A stretch of DNA of 64,000 nt from Solibacillus isronensis (lineage in GTDB: Bacteria > Bacillota > Bacilli > Bacillales_A > Planococcaceae). The notes beneath the pieces were generated by a model. That model saw only the letters and a list, made by a program, of their open reading frames with translations. It ran no database searches and was not told where the DNA came from. The DNA lies in assembly GCF_900168685.1 (NCBI RefSeq), contig NZ_FVZN01000011.1, positions 1 through 64,000 of the forward strand. Reading direction: 5' to 3'. The position numbers and the translations under genes are program-made. Positions 9,141-18,277 of this stretch are shown one piece after another; positions within the stretch are counted from its first letter, which is position 1, and every line of letters begins with the position of its first letter.

Positions 9141-9533
9141 ATGACAAAACAACAATGGGCATCATTACTTGTTCGAGTGGTGTTTGGTTTTATGTTCTTT
9201 TACCATGGATTTGTTAAGTTTCAAGGAGGAATCGAGAATACAGCAGGTTACTTCGAATCACTTGGTTTAATGAGTGGTCTTGCATTTGTAGTGGCAATCA
9301 TCGAATTAGTTGGTGGTTTATTATTGATCCTTGGACTTGGTACTCGGATAATTGGTGCAATATTTGCAGTGATTATGATTGGTGCAATCTTCACAGCAAA
9401 ACTTTCACTTGGATTATTTGGTGACGGTACTTACGCTGGATATGAACTAGAAGTGGTTTACGTAGCACTAGGTATTTATTTCATATTTGCTGACCGTTCT
9501 CCATTATCACTTGATGCTAAATTAATGAACTAA
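9141..9533 (+). CDS. DoxX family membrane protein
   Basis: A 130-residue protein with four predicted transmembrane helices (~10-28, ~45-66, ~70-90, ~103-120) and the DoxX pattern RVVFGFMFFYHGFVKF near the N-terminus. Family members (CatD, MhqP) are membrane subunits linked to quinone/thiol stress protection. RBS AGGAGG is 8 nt upstream. Monocistronic, with a strong terminator behind it and a possible HxlR-type operator ahead. Confidence 0.85.
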   Translation: MTKQQWASLLVRVVFGFMFFYHGFVKFQGGIENTAGYFESLGLMSGLAFVVAIIELVGGLLLILGLGTRIIGAIFAVIMIGAIFTAKLSLGLFGDGTYAGYELEVVYVALGIYFIFADRSPLSLDAKLMN

Positions 9534-9553
9534 GCAGATTAATTGAACATAGC

Positions 9554-9599
9554 AAAGGAGCAAGAGATGTCCATAAGTAGACTCTCTTGCTCCTTTTTT
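9554..9599 (+). terminator. Terminator after doxX
   Basis: AAAGGAGCAAGAGA pairs with TCTCTTGCTCCTTT, followed by TTTT. Confidence 0.85.
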
Positions 9600-9616
9600 G
9601 CACATTGTTTTTTACT

Positions 9617-10642
9617 TTATTTTTGTGTATCCAATGTATCCCAGAAACTGATATCTGCAGTTTCAATTGAACGATCTGCTATTGCTTGAACCGCAGCATC
9701 AAGTGTTGTAATCGTTTGTTTGATTAAATAACCATTACTTTTTTGACCAATAACTGCCGATTCATTGAAGTGATCGGACATTCCGCGCATTTCAAATAGA
9801 AGTGTAGCAATATCATATTGAACTGCGGCGCCATTACGGCCGATATTCTCACCATTGCCGCCATTATATTTCGCTAAATGACCCCACCCAGTAGAATCAA
9901 CAGCATTAAATACAACAGCTCCCAATTTCTTCGATTTCTCTAATACTTCCGGTTTCACATTACCATTCGTAGGATAAAGCATAGATCCTGACACTAATTT
10001 CCCGTCTCGTCTTGCTTGAGTACCTTGGTGATGCAGGTCAATCATGTAGTCAATATCATATTTTTGTAAGACATTTTTATGAAGAGCCTGTGTTTCCGGG
10101 TGCACTTTATCAACATGATCACGATTTAAGTCTGCCCCTACTGCATTGTATCGTGTTAAATTACGTCCTCCGTCAGCGATATAATCATCTAGAGAAAAGT
10201 CAACATCTCCCATCGCACCATCTGCATTCAACATAGGCACAATAAGAATATTGACCTTATCAAGAACGCCCTTTGTTTTACCTGTGCCAAGATGCTTGAT
10301 AAACTCCAATGCGCCTTCTGTAGTTAATTGTTCATTACCGTGCTGTTGCGTCAAAAATAGGATTGTTGGGTTGTTTGGATTTGTAATATATTTTGCCAAG
10401 TAAATATCTCGTTTTTTTACAGTTTGACCGATCACTTCAAGCTGCATAGCATCCTGTTTTGCGTCTTGCTTTTTAAGATAATCTACCATTTCATCGTAAG
10501 TATATAGGATTGACGTTTGAATCGATTCATTTCCACCATAGTTCGGACCTTCACCGACAGCATAGGCAGTTAATGAAGCTGGTGCCACAGCTCCCAGTGC
10601 CAAAATGCCAGTTAAGGATAGTGCTAACGCTTTCTTTTTCAT
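9617..10642 (-). CDS. Secreted M14 zinc carboxypeptidase
   Basis: A 341-residue exported metallopeptidase. Residues 1-27 form a Sec signal peptide (KKK, hydrophobic core, cleavage near AYA-V). Zinc ligands of the M14 fold are visible: H101 and E104 in QHGNEQ, and H204 in DLHHQG. The substrate-binding NLTRYN/NRD region is at ~161-174 and the catalytic Glu at ~284 in LLFEMRG. Such enzymes remove C-terminal residues or trim peptides and peptidoglycan stems outside the cell. It is a monocistronic unit convergent with doxX; the substrate is not predictable. Confidence 0.87.
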   Translation of the reverse strand: MKKKALALSLTGILALGAVAPASLTAYAVGEGPNYGGNESIQTSILYTYDEMVDYLKKQDAKQDAMQLEVIGQTVKKRDIYLAKYITNPNNPTILFLTQQHGNEQLTTEGALEFIKHLGTGKTKGVLDKVNILIVPMLNADGAMGDVDFSLDDYIADGGRNLTRYNAVGADLNRDHVDKVHPETQALHKNVLQKYDIDYMIDLHHQGTQARRDGKLVSGSMLYPTNGNVKPEVLEKSKKLGAVVFNAVDSTGWGHLAKYNGGNGENIGRNGAAVQYDIATLLFEMRGMSDHFNESAVIGQKSNGYLIKQTITTLDAAVQAIADRSIETADISFWDTLDTQK

Positions 10643-10870
10643 AAGACCCCTCCATCACTTTAATTTTCAAAATTATTAAAATAATAATTTATACTTTAAG
10701 AATATCCATCAATTCTATAATCGTATATAGAGGGAATCTATCAATTTACTTGCATCCGAGGTAGAACGTTTGTTTTAATTTTCCATTAATGGTGTATATT
10801 TATTTACTCATTATTTCTCTGTTGTTTACAGTTTTTATAGAGTAAAAGTCACTTAGCTGTTGTAGGGAAA

Positions 10871-10910
10871 TTAAAAAATGCACAAAAAGCTCAGCTGCTT
10901 TTTGCGCATT
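10871..10910 (-). terminator. Terminator after scoB
   Basis: On the minus strand AATGCGCAAAAAGC pairs with GCTTTTTGTGCATT followed by TTTTTT. Confidence 0.8.
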
Positions 10911-10914
10911 ATAC

Positions 10915-11547
10915 TTACAGTTTCACATCAAACATAGCCTCTGTTTTTTCCTGCACTTCCTCTAGTGTCACTCCATCCTGAAGTTCCACTAGCTGCATTT
11001 TGCCATCTTGAAAATTAAAGACCGCCAAATCGGTAATTAACCGATGAACGACATTTTTGCCTGTCAACGGCAATGAGCATTCTCGTTTAACTTTCGACTC
11101 ACCATATTTGTTCGTATGTTCCATAATGACGATGACCTTTTTTACGCCGACAACTAAGTCCATTGCCCCGCCCATCCCTTTTACTACTTTTCCGGGAATC
11201 ATCCAGTTGGCCAAGTCCCCCTCTTCCGAGACTTCCATTCCACCGAGAATCGCCAAATCAATATGCCCGCCGCGAATCATCGCAAAGCTTTCCGCACTAT
11301 CAAAAAATGTCGCACCTACTTTTGCTGTGACCGTTTCCTTCCCGGCATTGATCAGATCTGCATCGACTTCTGTTTCTGTTGGGTACGGCCCAATTCCGAG
11401 CAGTCCGTTTTCCGACTGCAGCATCACATTATAATGCTCAGGAATTTCATTGGCGATTAGAGTTGGCATGCCGATACCTAAATTTACATATGTTCCATCC
11501 TGTATTTCCTTCACTGCGCGTCGGATAATTTTCATGCGTGCATCCAT
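10915..11547 (-). CDS. scoB: 3-oxoacid CoA-transferase, subunit B
   Basis: The beta subunit (210 residues) of a family I CoA-transferase that moves CoA between succinyl-CoA or acetyl-CoA and a 3-oxoacid such as acetoacetate. Motifs: NLGIGMPTLIANEIP at ~22-36 and the catalytic glutamate E46 in LQSENGLLGIG. The start overlaps the last base of the scoA frame, so translation is coupled. Together with scoA it allows use of acetoacetate or a related acid; a different 3-oxoacid such as oxoadipate cannot be excluded. Confidence 0.88.
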   Translation of the reverse strand: MDARMKIIRRAVKEIQDGTYVNLGIGMPTLIANEIPEHYNVMLQSENGLLGIGPYPTETEVDADLINAGKETVTAKVGATFFDSAESFAMIRGGHIDLAILGGMEVSEEGDLANWMIPGKVVKGMGGAMDLVVGVKKVIVIMEHTNKYGESKVKRECSLPLTGKNVVHRLITDLAVFNFQDGKMQLVELQDGVTLEEVQEKTEAMFDVKL

Positions 11548-12245
11548 TATGCTTCCTCCCTTACAGTGCGGCGTTCAATGCGTTTTTCAAAAGACTCGCT
11601 ATGGACAATATGCTGCACATAAATGCCTGGCAGATGAATTTCGTCCGGATCCAGTTCGCCTGTTTCGACAAGCTGCTCCACTTCGACAATCGTCACTTTA
11701 CCTGCTGTCGCACAAAGCGGGTTAAAATTACGCGATGTTTTACGGAAAACGAGATTTCCGGAGCGATCGGCTTTCCATGCTTTCACAAGCGCAAAATCCC
11801 CTGTAATCGCACGTTCAAGCAAGTATGTTTTGCCGTCGAACTCCTTTGTCTCTTTCCCCTCAGCGATTGGCGTACCAACACCTGTTGCCGTATAAAATCC
11901 CGGTATGCCCGCACCGCCAGCACGAATGCGTTCTGCTAATGTGCCTTGTGGTGTTAATTCAACTTCTAGCTCGCCATTTAAGAATTGCTGTTCGAATGTT
12001 TTATTTTCCCCTACATATGAAGCGATGACTTTTGTGATCTGCTTGTCTTGCAATAAAACACCGAGCCCGAAATCATCGACGCCGCAGTTATTGCTGACAA
12101 CCGTCAGATTTTTTGTTCCTTTATCTTTTACAGCTTGAATTAGATTTTCCGGAATACCGCATAACCCGAATCCCCCCACTAATAATACAGCTCCATCGTC
12201 TATTGCCTGAATCGCCTGTTGTACAGAAGCTACTACTTTGTCCAT
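11547..12245 (-). CDS. scoA: 3-oxoacid CoA-transferase, subunit A
   Basis: The alpha subunit (232 residues), with the CoA-binding glycine motif [14 protein letters not shown] at ~24-37 and [12 protein letters not shown]. The start at 12245 is preferred over an upstream in-frame ATG at 12269 because GGGGATAAGGAC precedes it and the upstream ATG has no RBS. First gene of the scoAB pair. The 21-nt repeat array lies upstream, so the promoter must be in or just after the array; none is obvious. Confidence 0.88.
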   Translation of the reverse strand: MDKVVASVQQAIQAIDDGAVLLVGGFGLCGIPENLIQAVKDKGTKNLTVVSNNCGVDDFGLGVLLQDKQITKVIASYVGENKTFEQQFLNGELEVELTPQGTLAERIRAGGAGIPGFYTATGVGTPIAEGKETKEFDGKTYLLERAITGDFALVKAWKADRSGNLVFRKTSRNFNPLCATAGKVTIVEVEQLVETGELDPDEIHLPGIYVQHIVHSESFEKRIERRTVREEA

Positions 12246-12729
12246 GTCCTTATCCCCTTTCACATCCATACAAAATATTCTATAAAAAGACGAAATTCCC
12301 TTTAAAAATCTGTTTTTCTATTTTCCGTTGGCAGTTTGGCTTGGTGCGTTTTCTAATAAACTTTGAAATGTTCTAATATATTTTTATTTGTTCTAATAAA
12401 CAGCCGGTTTTCTAATATATTACGAAGATGTTCAAATAAGTCCCCGCTTTGTTCTAATATCCTCGACGCATTATCTAATATCGGCCGCCGTTGTTCTAAT
12501 AATCCGCTCCATTGTTCTAATAAAACCCGATGCCCTTCTTCCCCTGCCCCTGATGCGGGAAAAACTACAGACTTCTTGCCAAGGAGACCGCCGATTTTCT
12601 AATAAACTCCCTAGACTTTCTAATAACACCCCCACTTCTTCTAATAACCCACTCCATTGTTCTAATAAATTGCGCCACCCCCCACATAAAAAAGCCAAAC
12701 CGCCCTTAAAGAACAGTCTGACTTTCCTT
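12246..12729. other. Intergenic region dominated by a 21-nt repeat array
   Basis: No gene. Apparent ORFs on both strands here (SN(I/K)-rich or LLE-rich heptads) are by-products of the repeat array described next. Outside the array, no clear terminator for the upstream stress gene is seen. Confidence 0.7.
12351..12667. repeat. 21-nt phased array, core TTCTAATA
   Basis: TTCTAATA or a one-base variant starts at 12351, 12371, 12391, 12410, 12431 (TTCAAATA), 12452, 12473 (ATCTAATA), 12494, 12515, 12597, 12618, 12639 and 12660. From 12410 to 12515 and from 12597 to 12660 each step is exactly 21 nt. The gap 12523-12596 holds a decayed unit at 12536 (TTCTTCCC). Sequence between cores is unrelated. 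The whole array lies between two minus-strand genes. Confidence 0.9.
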
Positions 12730-13356
12730 TTAATTTTGCTTTTCATGCGGAGCTTGGTAAATCCCTATTTCCTTTGTATTCGGGTCGCGAACAATACGTT
12801 GATCGTCTTTTAACGGAATAATATCCGGATCGTCCACATCACTGCTGCGGCCAAAATCTCCTGCAACACTTGTATTCGGTAATGCTTCATACTTTTTTTC
12901 AGGCTCAAATGGTACAGGACGTTCATCCATTACCTCTTTATTAATGAGGTTCGATGGATTGGAACGGTTTGTAATCCAATCATCGAGTGTATGGCCTGTC
13001 CAATCTTCTTCATCAAATGGGTCGGTACCTGTTATCAGCAGTTTCCCGCCATCTTCAATGATTTTTTCGTATTCAAGCCGCTTGTTTTCCGGTAAACCGA
13101 GGCGGCGAATTTTCTCTTCAATTGGCGATTCTTTCGTCAATGCTGTTTTTAATATACTGCGGACACCATTTGTTGTAATAAGCGACACTTGCTGATCACG
13201 TGCGATGGAGTGAAATTCATCTACATCCTTTGTTAAAAGGTAAATATGTGTACCTTCCAATTCATTGTCCGGTCTACGTAATTCCTGGAGTTTTTCTAGC
13301 AATTCCTGTTTCGTATAGGCAACATCAATTTTCTGTTTCGGCTCATCAAAAAACAT
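12730..13356 (-). CDS. General stress protein, YflT/GSP17M domain
   Basis: A 208-residue soluble protein. The N-terminal ~110 residues (VAYTKQELLEKLQEL, THIYLLTKDVDEF, LITTNGVRS) match the YflT/general stress 17M-like domain found in SigB-regulated Bacillus proteins. The C-terminal ~95 residues are acidic, proline-rich and low complexity, and probably disordered. Biochemical function is unknown. Start 13356 is preferred to the Met two codons earlier, because GGAGG would then sit at the usual 7-nt spacing. No SigB promoter is evident upstream. Confidence 0.7.
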   Translation of the reverse strand: MFFDEPKQKIDVAYTKQELLEKLQELRRPDNELEGTHIYLLTKDVDEFHSIARDQQVSLITTNGVRSILKTALTKESPIEEKIRRLGLPENKRLEYEKIIEDGGKLLITGTDPFDEEDWTGHTLDDWITNRSNPSNLINKEVMDERPVPFEPEKKYEALPNTSVAGDFGRSSDVDDPDIIPLKDDQRIVRDPNTKEIGIYQAPHEKQN

Positions 13357-13590
13357 TTGCATCCCTCCATTAAATTATTCGTAAGTACCTTTTCCCCATC
13401 TCCCCTATACAAAACTTATTTTAAAATAGCATGCAAACGAGAAACCCTTTCCTCCCTTAAGATAGAAACATTTTTTCAACTCTCCACTCAACACCTTGAA
13501 ATATTCTGTTGATTGCTTCATATACCGATTCATTTTAAACTAAATACAGTAATCAACAAGTTGTTCAATACTTTTCAGGAGGAATTATAT

Positions 13591-13995
13591 ATGAGTAAAA
13601 AATCCAAAATTATTTTAGCTGCTTCACTAGCCATTATTGCTTTTATGATTGGAAAAGCGTTTATTTTAGATGAGTCCAGCAAGATGTATTTGGTCATGTT
13701 CTCTTTTGTCGGATTAGGGTTAGCTATGCTGCGTCTCTTTATTAATGGGATGATCAAAAAGATGAAAGGTAAGCCTGTCGGAGTAAAAATGTTATTCTTT
13801 GCTGTTCTGCTTGGCTGCGGTATCCCATTCCAAAACTGGTTCCGTACAGATATCCTGCTTTCGATGAACCGCGAATATTTAGTGCCTTGTATTATCGTAA
13901 CTGTTGCCAGCGTATTTTTCATGACGGTCCTTTCCGGCTTAATATCTCAGCGTAAACGCGCACCTAAATTAGACGTTCAAGAAATGGCAATATAA
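13591..13995 (+). CDS. Small integral membrane protein, unknown function
   Basis: A 134-residue protein with four predicted membrane helices (~5-24, ~32-50, ~67-84, ~100-122) and basic loops (KKMKGK, SQRKR). The start at 13591 has AGGAGG 8 nt upstream; an in-frame upstream codon lacks one. No family recognised. Monocistronic, ended by a strong terminator. Confidence 0.75.
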   Translation: MSKKSKIILAASLAIIAFMIGKAFILDESSKMYLVMFSFVGLGLAMLRLFINGMIKKMKGKPVGVKMLFFAVLLGCGIPFQNWFRTDILLSMNREYLVPCIIVTVASVFFMTVLSGLISQRKRAPKLDVQEMAI

Positions 13996-14003
13996 AAATA
14001 ACG

Positions 14004-14046
14004 AAATCCCGTTACAAAACTAATAAAGCTTTGTAACGGGATTTTT
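14004..14046. terminator. Bidirectional terminator
   Basis: AAATCCCGTTACAAA / TTTGTAACGGGATTT, a 15-bp perfect stem with T run, between convergent genes. Confidence 0.9.
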
Positions 14047-14055
14047 CCTCTTATA

Positions 14056-14583
14056 TCAAGTTAGCGTTTCGATTTTTTCATAAATTTCTTTCAGCATAAT
14101 ATCATAACGATTCCCGCTTAAATAAAAATTGCAAACATAGATACCACTTTTCCTCTTTGCCAATTCATCCTCTACCGGCATTTCATTATGTAAATAAAGC
14201 GTTGAATGTGAACCATTTATCAGATTTTGAAAATGCAGTGTATCGTACGTTATATTTTCTTTAGTAAAAGCAAAATGCCCTTTCGCTGCATCATAATAAA
14301 CGATCGGAATAAGTGCCTCCTCATAAACCTTAATATATTCATCCCGAGAAGCTTGTCCAAATACTGTTGGCGTAATAAAAAGTGCATTAAATTGTAAAGC
14401 TGAATCCGTAACCACTTCTTCAAGTGCCTCGAATGTAATTTCTACAATTTCTATATTGGTATTGTATTGATCTTGGAACTCCCCTAAAACAGCAATTTTT
14501 AACGGCATCCCCTCATACGCGACTATTTCCTCCGAACACCCTGCTAATAATAGAAGCCCGAGCAGAAATAATACTTTTTTCAT
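14056..14583 (-). CDS. Putative lipoprotein, unknown function
   Basis: A 175-residue protein with a lipoprotein signal peptide: MKKVLFLLGLLLLAGC, with the lipobox LAGC at ~13-16, so it should be anchored on the outer face of the membrane. The mature part is mixed alpha/beta with IKIAVLGE-like strands reminiscent of substrate-binding folds, but too short for a standard binding protein. No family recognised. RBS AAGGATGAG upstream. Confidence 0.75.
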   Translation of the reverse strand: MKKVLFLLGLLLLAGCSEEIVAYEGMPLKIAVLGEFQDQYNTNIEIVEITFEALEEVVTDSALQFNALFITPTVFGQASRDEYIKVYEEALIPIVYYDAAKGHFAFTKENITYDTLHFQNLINGSHSTLYLHNEMPVEDELAKRKSGIYVCNFYLSGNRYDIMLKEIYEKIETLT

Positions 14584-14660
14584 GTATATCTCATCCTTTC
14601 TTAGATGAATTGTATACTAGGTTGCTGTCAATCCTTCTAAATTATTCGTCAGGGAATAAT

Positions 14661-14698
14661 TTAAGGAGCTGCCGACAAGATGCGGCAACTCCTTTTCG
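14661..14698 (-). terminator. Hairpin after chemoreceptor gene
   Basis: AAGGAGTTGCCG pairs with CGGCAGCTCCTT 14 nt past the chemoreceptor stop codon. The T tail is weak on the minus strand, and stronger on the plus strand. Confidence 0.55.
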
Positions 14699-14711
14699 TT
14701 TTTCATCAACA

Positions 14712-16685
14712 TTACACTTTATATTCTTTGACAATAGCATCCAACTTCTCGGCCAATTCAGCAAGCTGCTCTGTCGTTGCCGCAACACTTTCCATCGTGG
14801 TACTTGTTTGAACAACTGTAGCCGTCGTTTCTTCTACGCTAGCTGTTGTTTCCTCAGTAATCGCCGAAATTTCCTGCATGGAATCATTGATTTCCTGCCC
14901 TTGCTTGCTCATCGATTGTAGCTGAACAAGTACTTGCTTCATAAACTGATCCATTTGCAGTACAGAGCGTTCGATTTCTTTAAACGTTTCGGCAGTAACA
15001 GCAAGCTGCTCTGAACCTGCTTCAACTGTTGTAAAGCCTTGCTGTAATGAATGACTTAATTCTTTTGTTCCGTACTGAATTGTACCGACAATCGTTGTAA
15101 TTTCCGTTACCGATTTGCCCACTTGTTCGGCAAGTTTTCGTACTTCCTCGGCTACAACGGCAAATCCCTTTCCATGTTCGCCTGCACGAGCTGCCTCGAT
15201 GGATGCATTTAAGGCTAGTAGATTTGTCTGATTGGCCACATCTTCAATGATTTTGACAAATGACGAAATTTGGCCAACATGCTGGCCTAAATCCCCCATC
15301 TTTTCAATCGCTGTATGCATCATTCCATGAATTTGTTCCATCTGTCTATTTGAAGTTCCCATCATTTTTGCACCTTCTGATGATAGGGAAAGAACGTTAT
15401 GCGATAGCATCCCAAGCTCCGTTCCTTGCTCAGTCGTTTCCTTTAATGTATGAGAAAAATCCGTTACCGCTTCGTACACTTCCGAAATCTCATTTGTTTG
15501 CGTCTCAATGCCGCGCGACAGTGCTTCCATCGTTTCGGCAATCGCCAGTGCACCTGTGGAGACTTCATTTGTCGATTGGGCAAGCATTGTACTTTGAGCT
15601 GATACATCGCTTGATGCAGAAGAAACTTCCGCGATTGTCCCGTGCAGATTTTCCTGCATAACTTTTATATCCGTCATTAACCGTCCAATTTCATCTTGTC
15701 GACCATGGTCATCCATACGCTGTGTCAAATCACCTTTACTTAGCATATGCATCAATTGCGAAGTGTGGAAAATCGGCTTTGTTAAGGAGCGACTATAGAA
15801 TAATGCAACAAGGACAGCAAGAAATATTGTGGTGATTAAAATTATAACACTCATGTTAATCATGCTGGCCATCGCGACTTGCGATTTTTCTATACTTTGT
15901 ACGATATGTATTCCGCCGATAACTGAAGTAGCAGCAGGATCCCTCATTGGTAAAAAGCTTTCGATTATTTGCTTGTCATCATTTTTCAGTCGTTTTGACT
16001 TTCCGGCCAATACATCCGAAACCGCCTCACCAGTTAGTTTCATTCCGATATTTGCTTGCTCTGATGATTCGACAATTTCACCCTCCCCATCAAGAAGTTG
16101 AAGCGACATACCTGGGAATAGATTTTGCACTTCTGCAATAAACTCATTGCCAAGGCCTATTTGCAATGTTCCAGCGATTTGTCCATTTACCTTAATCGGG
16201 GCAAACGCTCGTACAGCTAACCCACTTGAACCATACTCAAACCCGCTGAAAGCATTTCCTTCAAGTGCACCTTGAATTGCAGAAATATCAGACTTATCAT
16301 CCCCGAACTTTGCTGGGTTATGACCTCTTAAATACACCGTGCCCTTTTCATCGCCGATTTCCATGACTGCCAGTTTATGCTGTGCTTTTAATTTGTTAAA
16401 TAATGCTTCACCATCAGACTGAACAGCAGCACGATCCTTATTCATCAGCAATTGCTGAATTTCCTGATCTCTTGCATACAGCTCGACCAAATATTGCAGA
16501 TCAGCTGCGGTTTGTTCAAAATATCGGGTAACACCTAGTTCGATTTCATTTTGCTGATCATATTGAACATCTTCGAAGCTGTTTGACGTCGCAAAATAAT
16601 TGTACGTAACCATCGTAAAAACAGGAATAATTCCAACTAATAACAAAATTATCATTAGCCGGGTTTTTAAACTTTTAAATTGCAT
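14712..16685 (-). CDS. Methyl-accepting chemotaxis protein (Cache-HAMP-MA)
   Basis: A 657-residue transmembrane chemoreceptor. TM1 is at ~9-29, an extracellular Cache-type sensor at ~35-275, TM2 at ~280-302, a HAMP linker at ~303-355, then a cytoplasmic signalling coiled coil whose hairpin tip contains [18 protein letters not shown] at ~485. It would sense a small ligand and control CheA through CheW. Met/Gln/Glu-rich heptads suitable for methylation flank the tip. RBS AAAGGAG precedes the start. A TATCTCGAATTC motif lies ~90 bp upstream. Confidence 0.93.
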   Translation of the reverse strand: MQFKSLKTRLMIILLLVGIIPVFTMVTYNYFATSNSFEDVQYDQQNEIELGVTRYFEQTAADLQYLVELYARDQEIQQLLMNKDRAAVQSDGEALFNKLKAQHKLAVMEIGDEKGTVYLRGHNPAKFGDDKSDISAIQGALEGNAFSGFEYGSSGLAVRAFAPIKVNGQIAGTLQIGLGNEFIAEVQNLFPGMSLQLLDGEGEIVESSEQANIGMKLTGEAVSDVLAGKSKRLKNDDKQIIESFLPMRDPAATSVIGGIHIVQSIEKSQVAMASMINMSVIILITTIFLAVLVALFYSRSLTKPIFHTSQLMHMLSKGDLTQRMDDHGRQDEIGRLMTDIKVMQENLHGTIAEVSSASSDVSAQSTMLAQSTNEVSTGALAIAETMEALSRGIETQTNEISEVYEAVTDFSHTLKETTEQGTELGMLSHNVLSLSSEGAKMMGTSNRQMEQIHGMMHTAIEKMGDLGQHVGQISSFVKIIEDVANQTNLLALNASIEAARAGEHGKGFAVVAEEVRKLAEQVGKSVTEITTIVGTIQYGTKELSHSLQQGFTTVEAGSEQLAVTAETFKEIERSVLQMDQFMKQVLVQLQSMSKQGQEINDSMQEISAITEETTASVEETTATVVQTSTTMESVAATTEQLAELAEKLDAIVKEYKV

Positions 16686-16770
16686 AATAACTCCTTTGGT
16701 GAAATCTCTCCGTATTCTTGAATAAATTCCTCATCTATATTTTTTTATACAACATTCAATTCTATTATGT

Positions 16771-16790
16771 AATTATCTCGAATTCAAATT
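16771..16790. promoter_or_regulatory. MhqR-box-like half palindrome
   Basis: AATTATCTCGAATTCAAATT. The left arm TATCTCGAATTC equals the left side of the MhqR consensus, and the right arm is degraded. 16 of 17 bases of AATTATCTxGAATTCAA are shared with the perfect palindrome upstream of the pirin gene at 42040-42067. Upstream of the chemoreceptor gene. Confidence 0.35.
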
Positions 16791-16852
16791 AAGTGCGGGT
16801 AAATAATATTACACAGTTGCAATATTAAGTAGCTACTTACGGTTGCCATAAA

Positions 16853-16888
16853 AAATGCACAAGGAAATCACTGTTTCCCCATGCATTT
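16853..16888 (-). terminator. Terminator after nitroreductase
   Basis: On the minus strand AAATGCATGGGGAAA pairs imperfectly with TTTCCTTGTGCATTT, followed by TTT. Confidence 0.65.
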
Positions 16889-16895
16889 AATCCTG

Positions 16896-17459
16896 CTATT
16901 GACCAAATTCCGTTACGAATTCAGAAAGCTCTTTACGTACTCTTACATTTGGCACATTATCGTAATAACCGAACTGGAACATCGAAATGACACGCTCATG
17001 TGGCTGTGCGTTTAATGCTTCCCGGAATTTCGGGTTGTCTAAGAAGCCCGGTGTTTTCCAGCACGTGCCGATGCCTTTTTCCCATGCCAGCAGTTGCACA
17101 TTTTGCAAATAGCAAGCGGCTGCCGCATAGTCTTCCAATCGTTCTTTTTGACGAACATCTTCTGTCACAAGCACAAATGCATACGCACCGGCCAATGTGA
17201 ATTTTTTCATTTGTATTTCAAGCGCATCTTCTGAAAGCTCCTGCCATTTCGGAACTGCAAGGTCTCGAAGCAGTTCATGTACTTTTGGCAGCTGCTCCTC
17301 TGCACCTACTACAATGCGCCATGGCTGACGGTTGCCGTGATTCGGTGCCCATTTTGCATCATCTAGAATTTCCATTACCGCCTTTTTGTCAACTTGTTGT
17401 CCGTTAAACAGTTTAATCGAACGGCGTTGTAATACTGCGTCTCTTACTGATAAAGTCAT
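16896..17459 (-). CDS. Nitroreductase family protein
   Basis: A 187-residue FMN-dependent oxidoreductase of the nitroreductase fold. The N-terminal DAVLQRRSIKLFNGQQVD with RRS is the FMN-phosphate contact; APNHGNRQPWRIVV at ~45-58 and GIGTCWKTPGF at ~130 are family motifs. Members reduce nitroaromatics, quinones or enones with NAD(P)H. Start 17459 (MTLSVRDAV) is preferred since GGAGG sits 8 nt upstream; a longer frame begins at a TTG without RBS. Confidence 0.88.
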   Translation of the reverse strand: MTLSVRDAVLQRRSIKLFNGQQVDKKAVMEILDDAKWAPNHGNRQPWRIVVGAEEQLPKVHELLRDLAVPKWQELSEDALEIQMKKFTLAGAYAFVLVTEDVRQKERLEDYAAAACYLQNVQLLAWEKGIGTCWKTPGFLDNPKFREALNAQPHERVISMFQFGYYDNVPNVRVRKELSEFVTEFGQ

Positions 17460-17639
17460 CGCCAAATCCTCCTTCAATTACTACTATTACATTAGCATGA
17501 ATGATCTACATTTAACATATTACAGTGAGGATATCCTTTTAAAAAGGTTCATTATGAGGCAGGTTACCACAACTCGGTTAAGGAACGAGTTAAACAGGCG
17601 TGAAAACTCCGCTTATTCCTTTCCTCTCCCTAAACTTAC

Positions 17640-18134
17640 TCAAAACTCATCTTCAATATGGTAATAATAGTACTGCATGTTCGGAGTATAGGCAGTGGAA
17701 TCTTCATACGTATAAAGGCGGTCACTGCTGTTGGAGGTATGAGCATTTACATACGGAACCCCCTGCTCAATTCGCGTCACAATTGTACTGTGATCTATAC
17801 GGCCATCCCCCGTAAAATCGTAAAAAATGAGATCCCCGAGTTCCAGTTCACTTGCAGAGTTTACCCTTGTTGCGCGTAAGCCTTGTGTGGACGTTTCCAA
17901 ATACCAGCGAAGGGAGTGTGCAACAGACCAGCTATAACTCCAGCGCTCCGGTTGTCCGATCATCCACCAGCCTTGCCCTCGATTCGGTGCCCCTCGCATT
18001 GGAGCCCCTCCAGCACGTAAACATTGGGAAATAAAGTTCGTACAGTCATCCCGAAATACCGGATATTCAGGATTAAAGCTGTCCCACCATCTATTTGCAT
18101 AAGCAACAGCAGCCATCCGATTATAAGCAGGCAA
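17640..18134 (-). CDS. Amidase-domain (Amidase_6) protein
   Basis: A 164-residue protein matching the putative amidase domain family: DDCTNFISQCL at ~29-39 supplies the candidate nucleophilic cysteine, DHSTIVT at ~118 the histidine and HTSN the third residue, giving an NlpC/P60-like papain fold. Such domains are linked to cell-wall peptide cleavage in Bacillales. The start is a TTG at 18134 with AAAGGAG 7 nt upstream, and no ATG fits. There is no signal peptide on this reading, so export or membrane association is unclear. Confidence 0.8.
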   Translation of the reverse strand: MPAYNRMAAVAYANRWWDSFNPEYPVFRDDCTNFISQCLRAGGAPMRGAPNRGQGWWMIGQPERWSYSWSVAHSLRWYLETSTQGLRATRVNSASELELGDLIFYDFTGDGRIDHSTIVTRIEQGVPYVNAHTSNSSDRLYTYEDSTAYTPNMQYYYYHIEDEF

Positions 18135-18277
18135 CGATCTTCTCCTTTTTTCACAGCGTATGTCGAGTACTTTCTAATTATGAAAGAGTTGTGAATGTAG
18201 AGCAAAAATCCCCTGTTTTTGTAAATCTTTGATACAATTATTTTATTGAAATTATGAAACGGTTAGGGGGAATTATG

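Noticed and set aside
11057-12138. Several plus-strand ORFs of 65-133 codons opposite scoAB
   Set aside because: Shadows of two well-supported genes; composition and lack of RBS do not support them.
12351-12667. CRISPR array
   Set aside because: Core is only 8 nt, spacers are about 13 nt, there is no palindromic repeat and no cas genes. CRISPR repeats are about 24-37 nt.
12363-12813. Overlapping ORFs rich in CSN(I/K) or LLE heptads
   Set aside because: They arise because the 21-nt repeat period equals seven codons. They have no RBS and occur on both strands at once.
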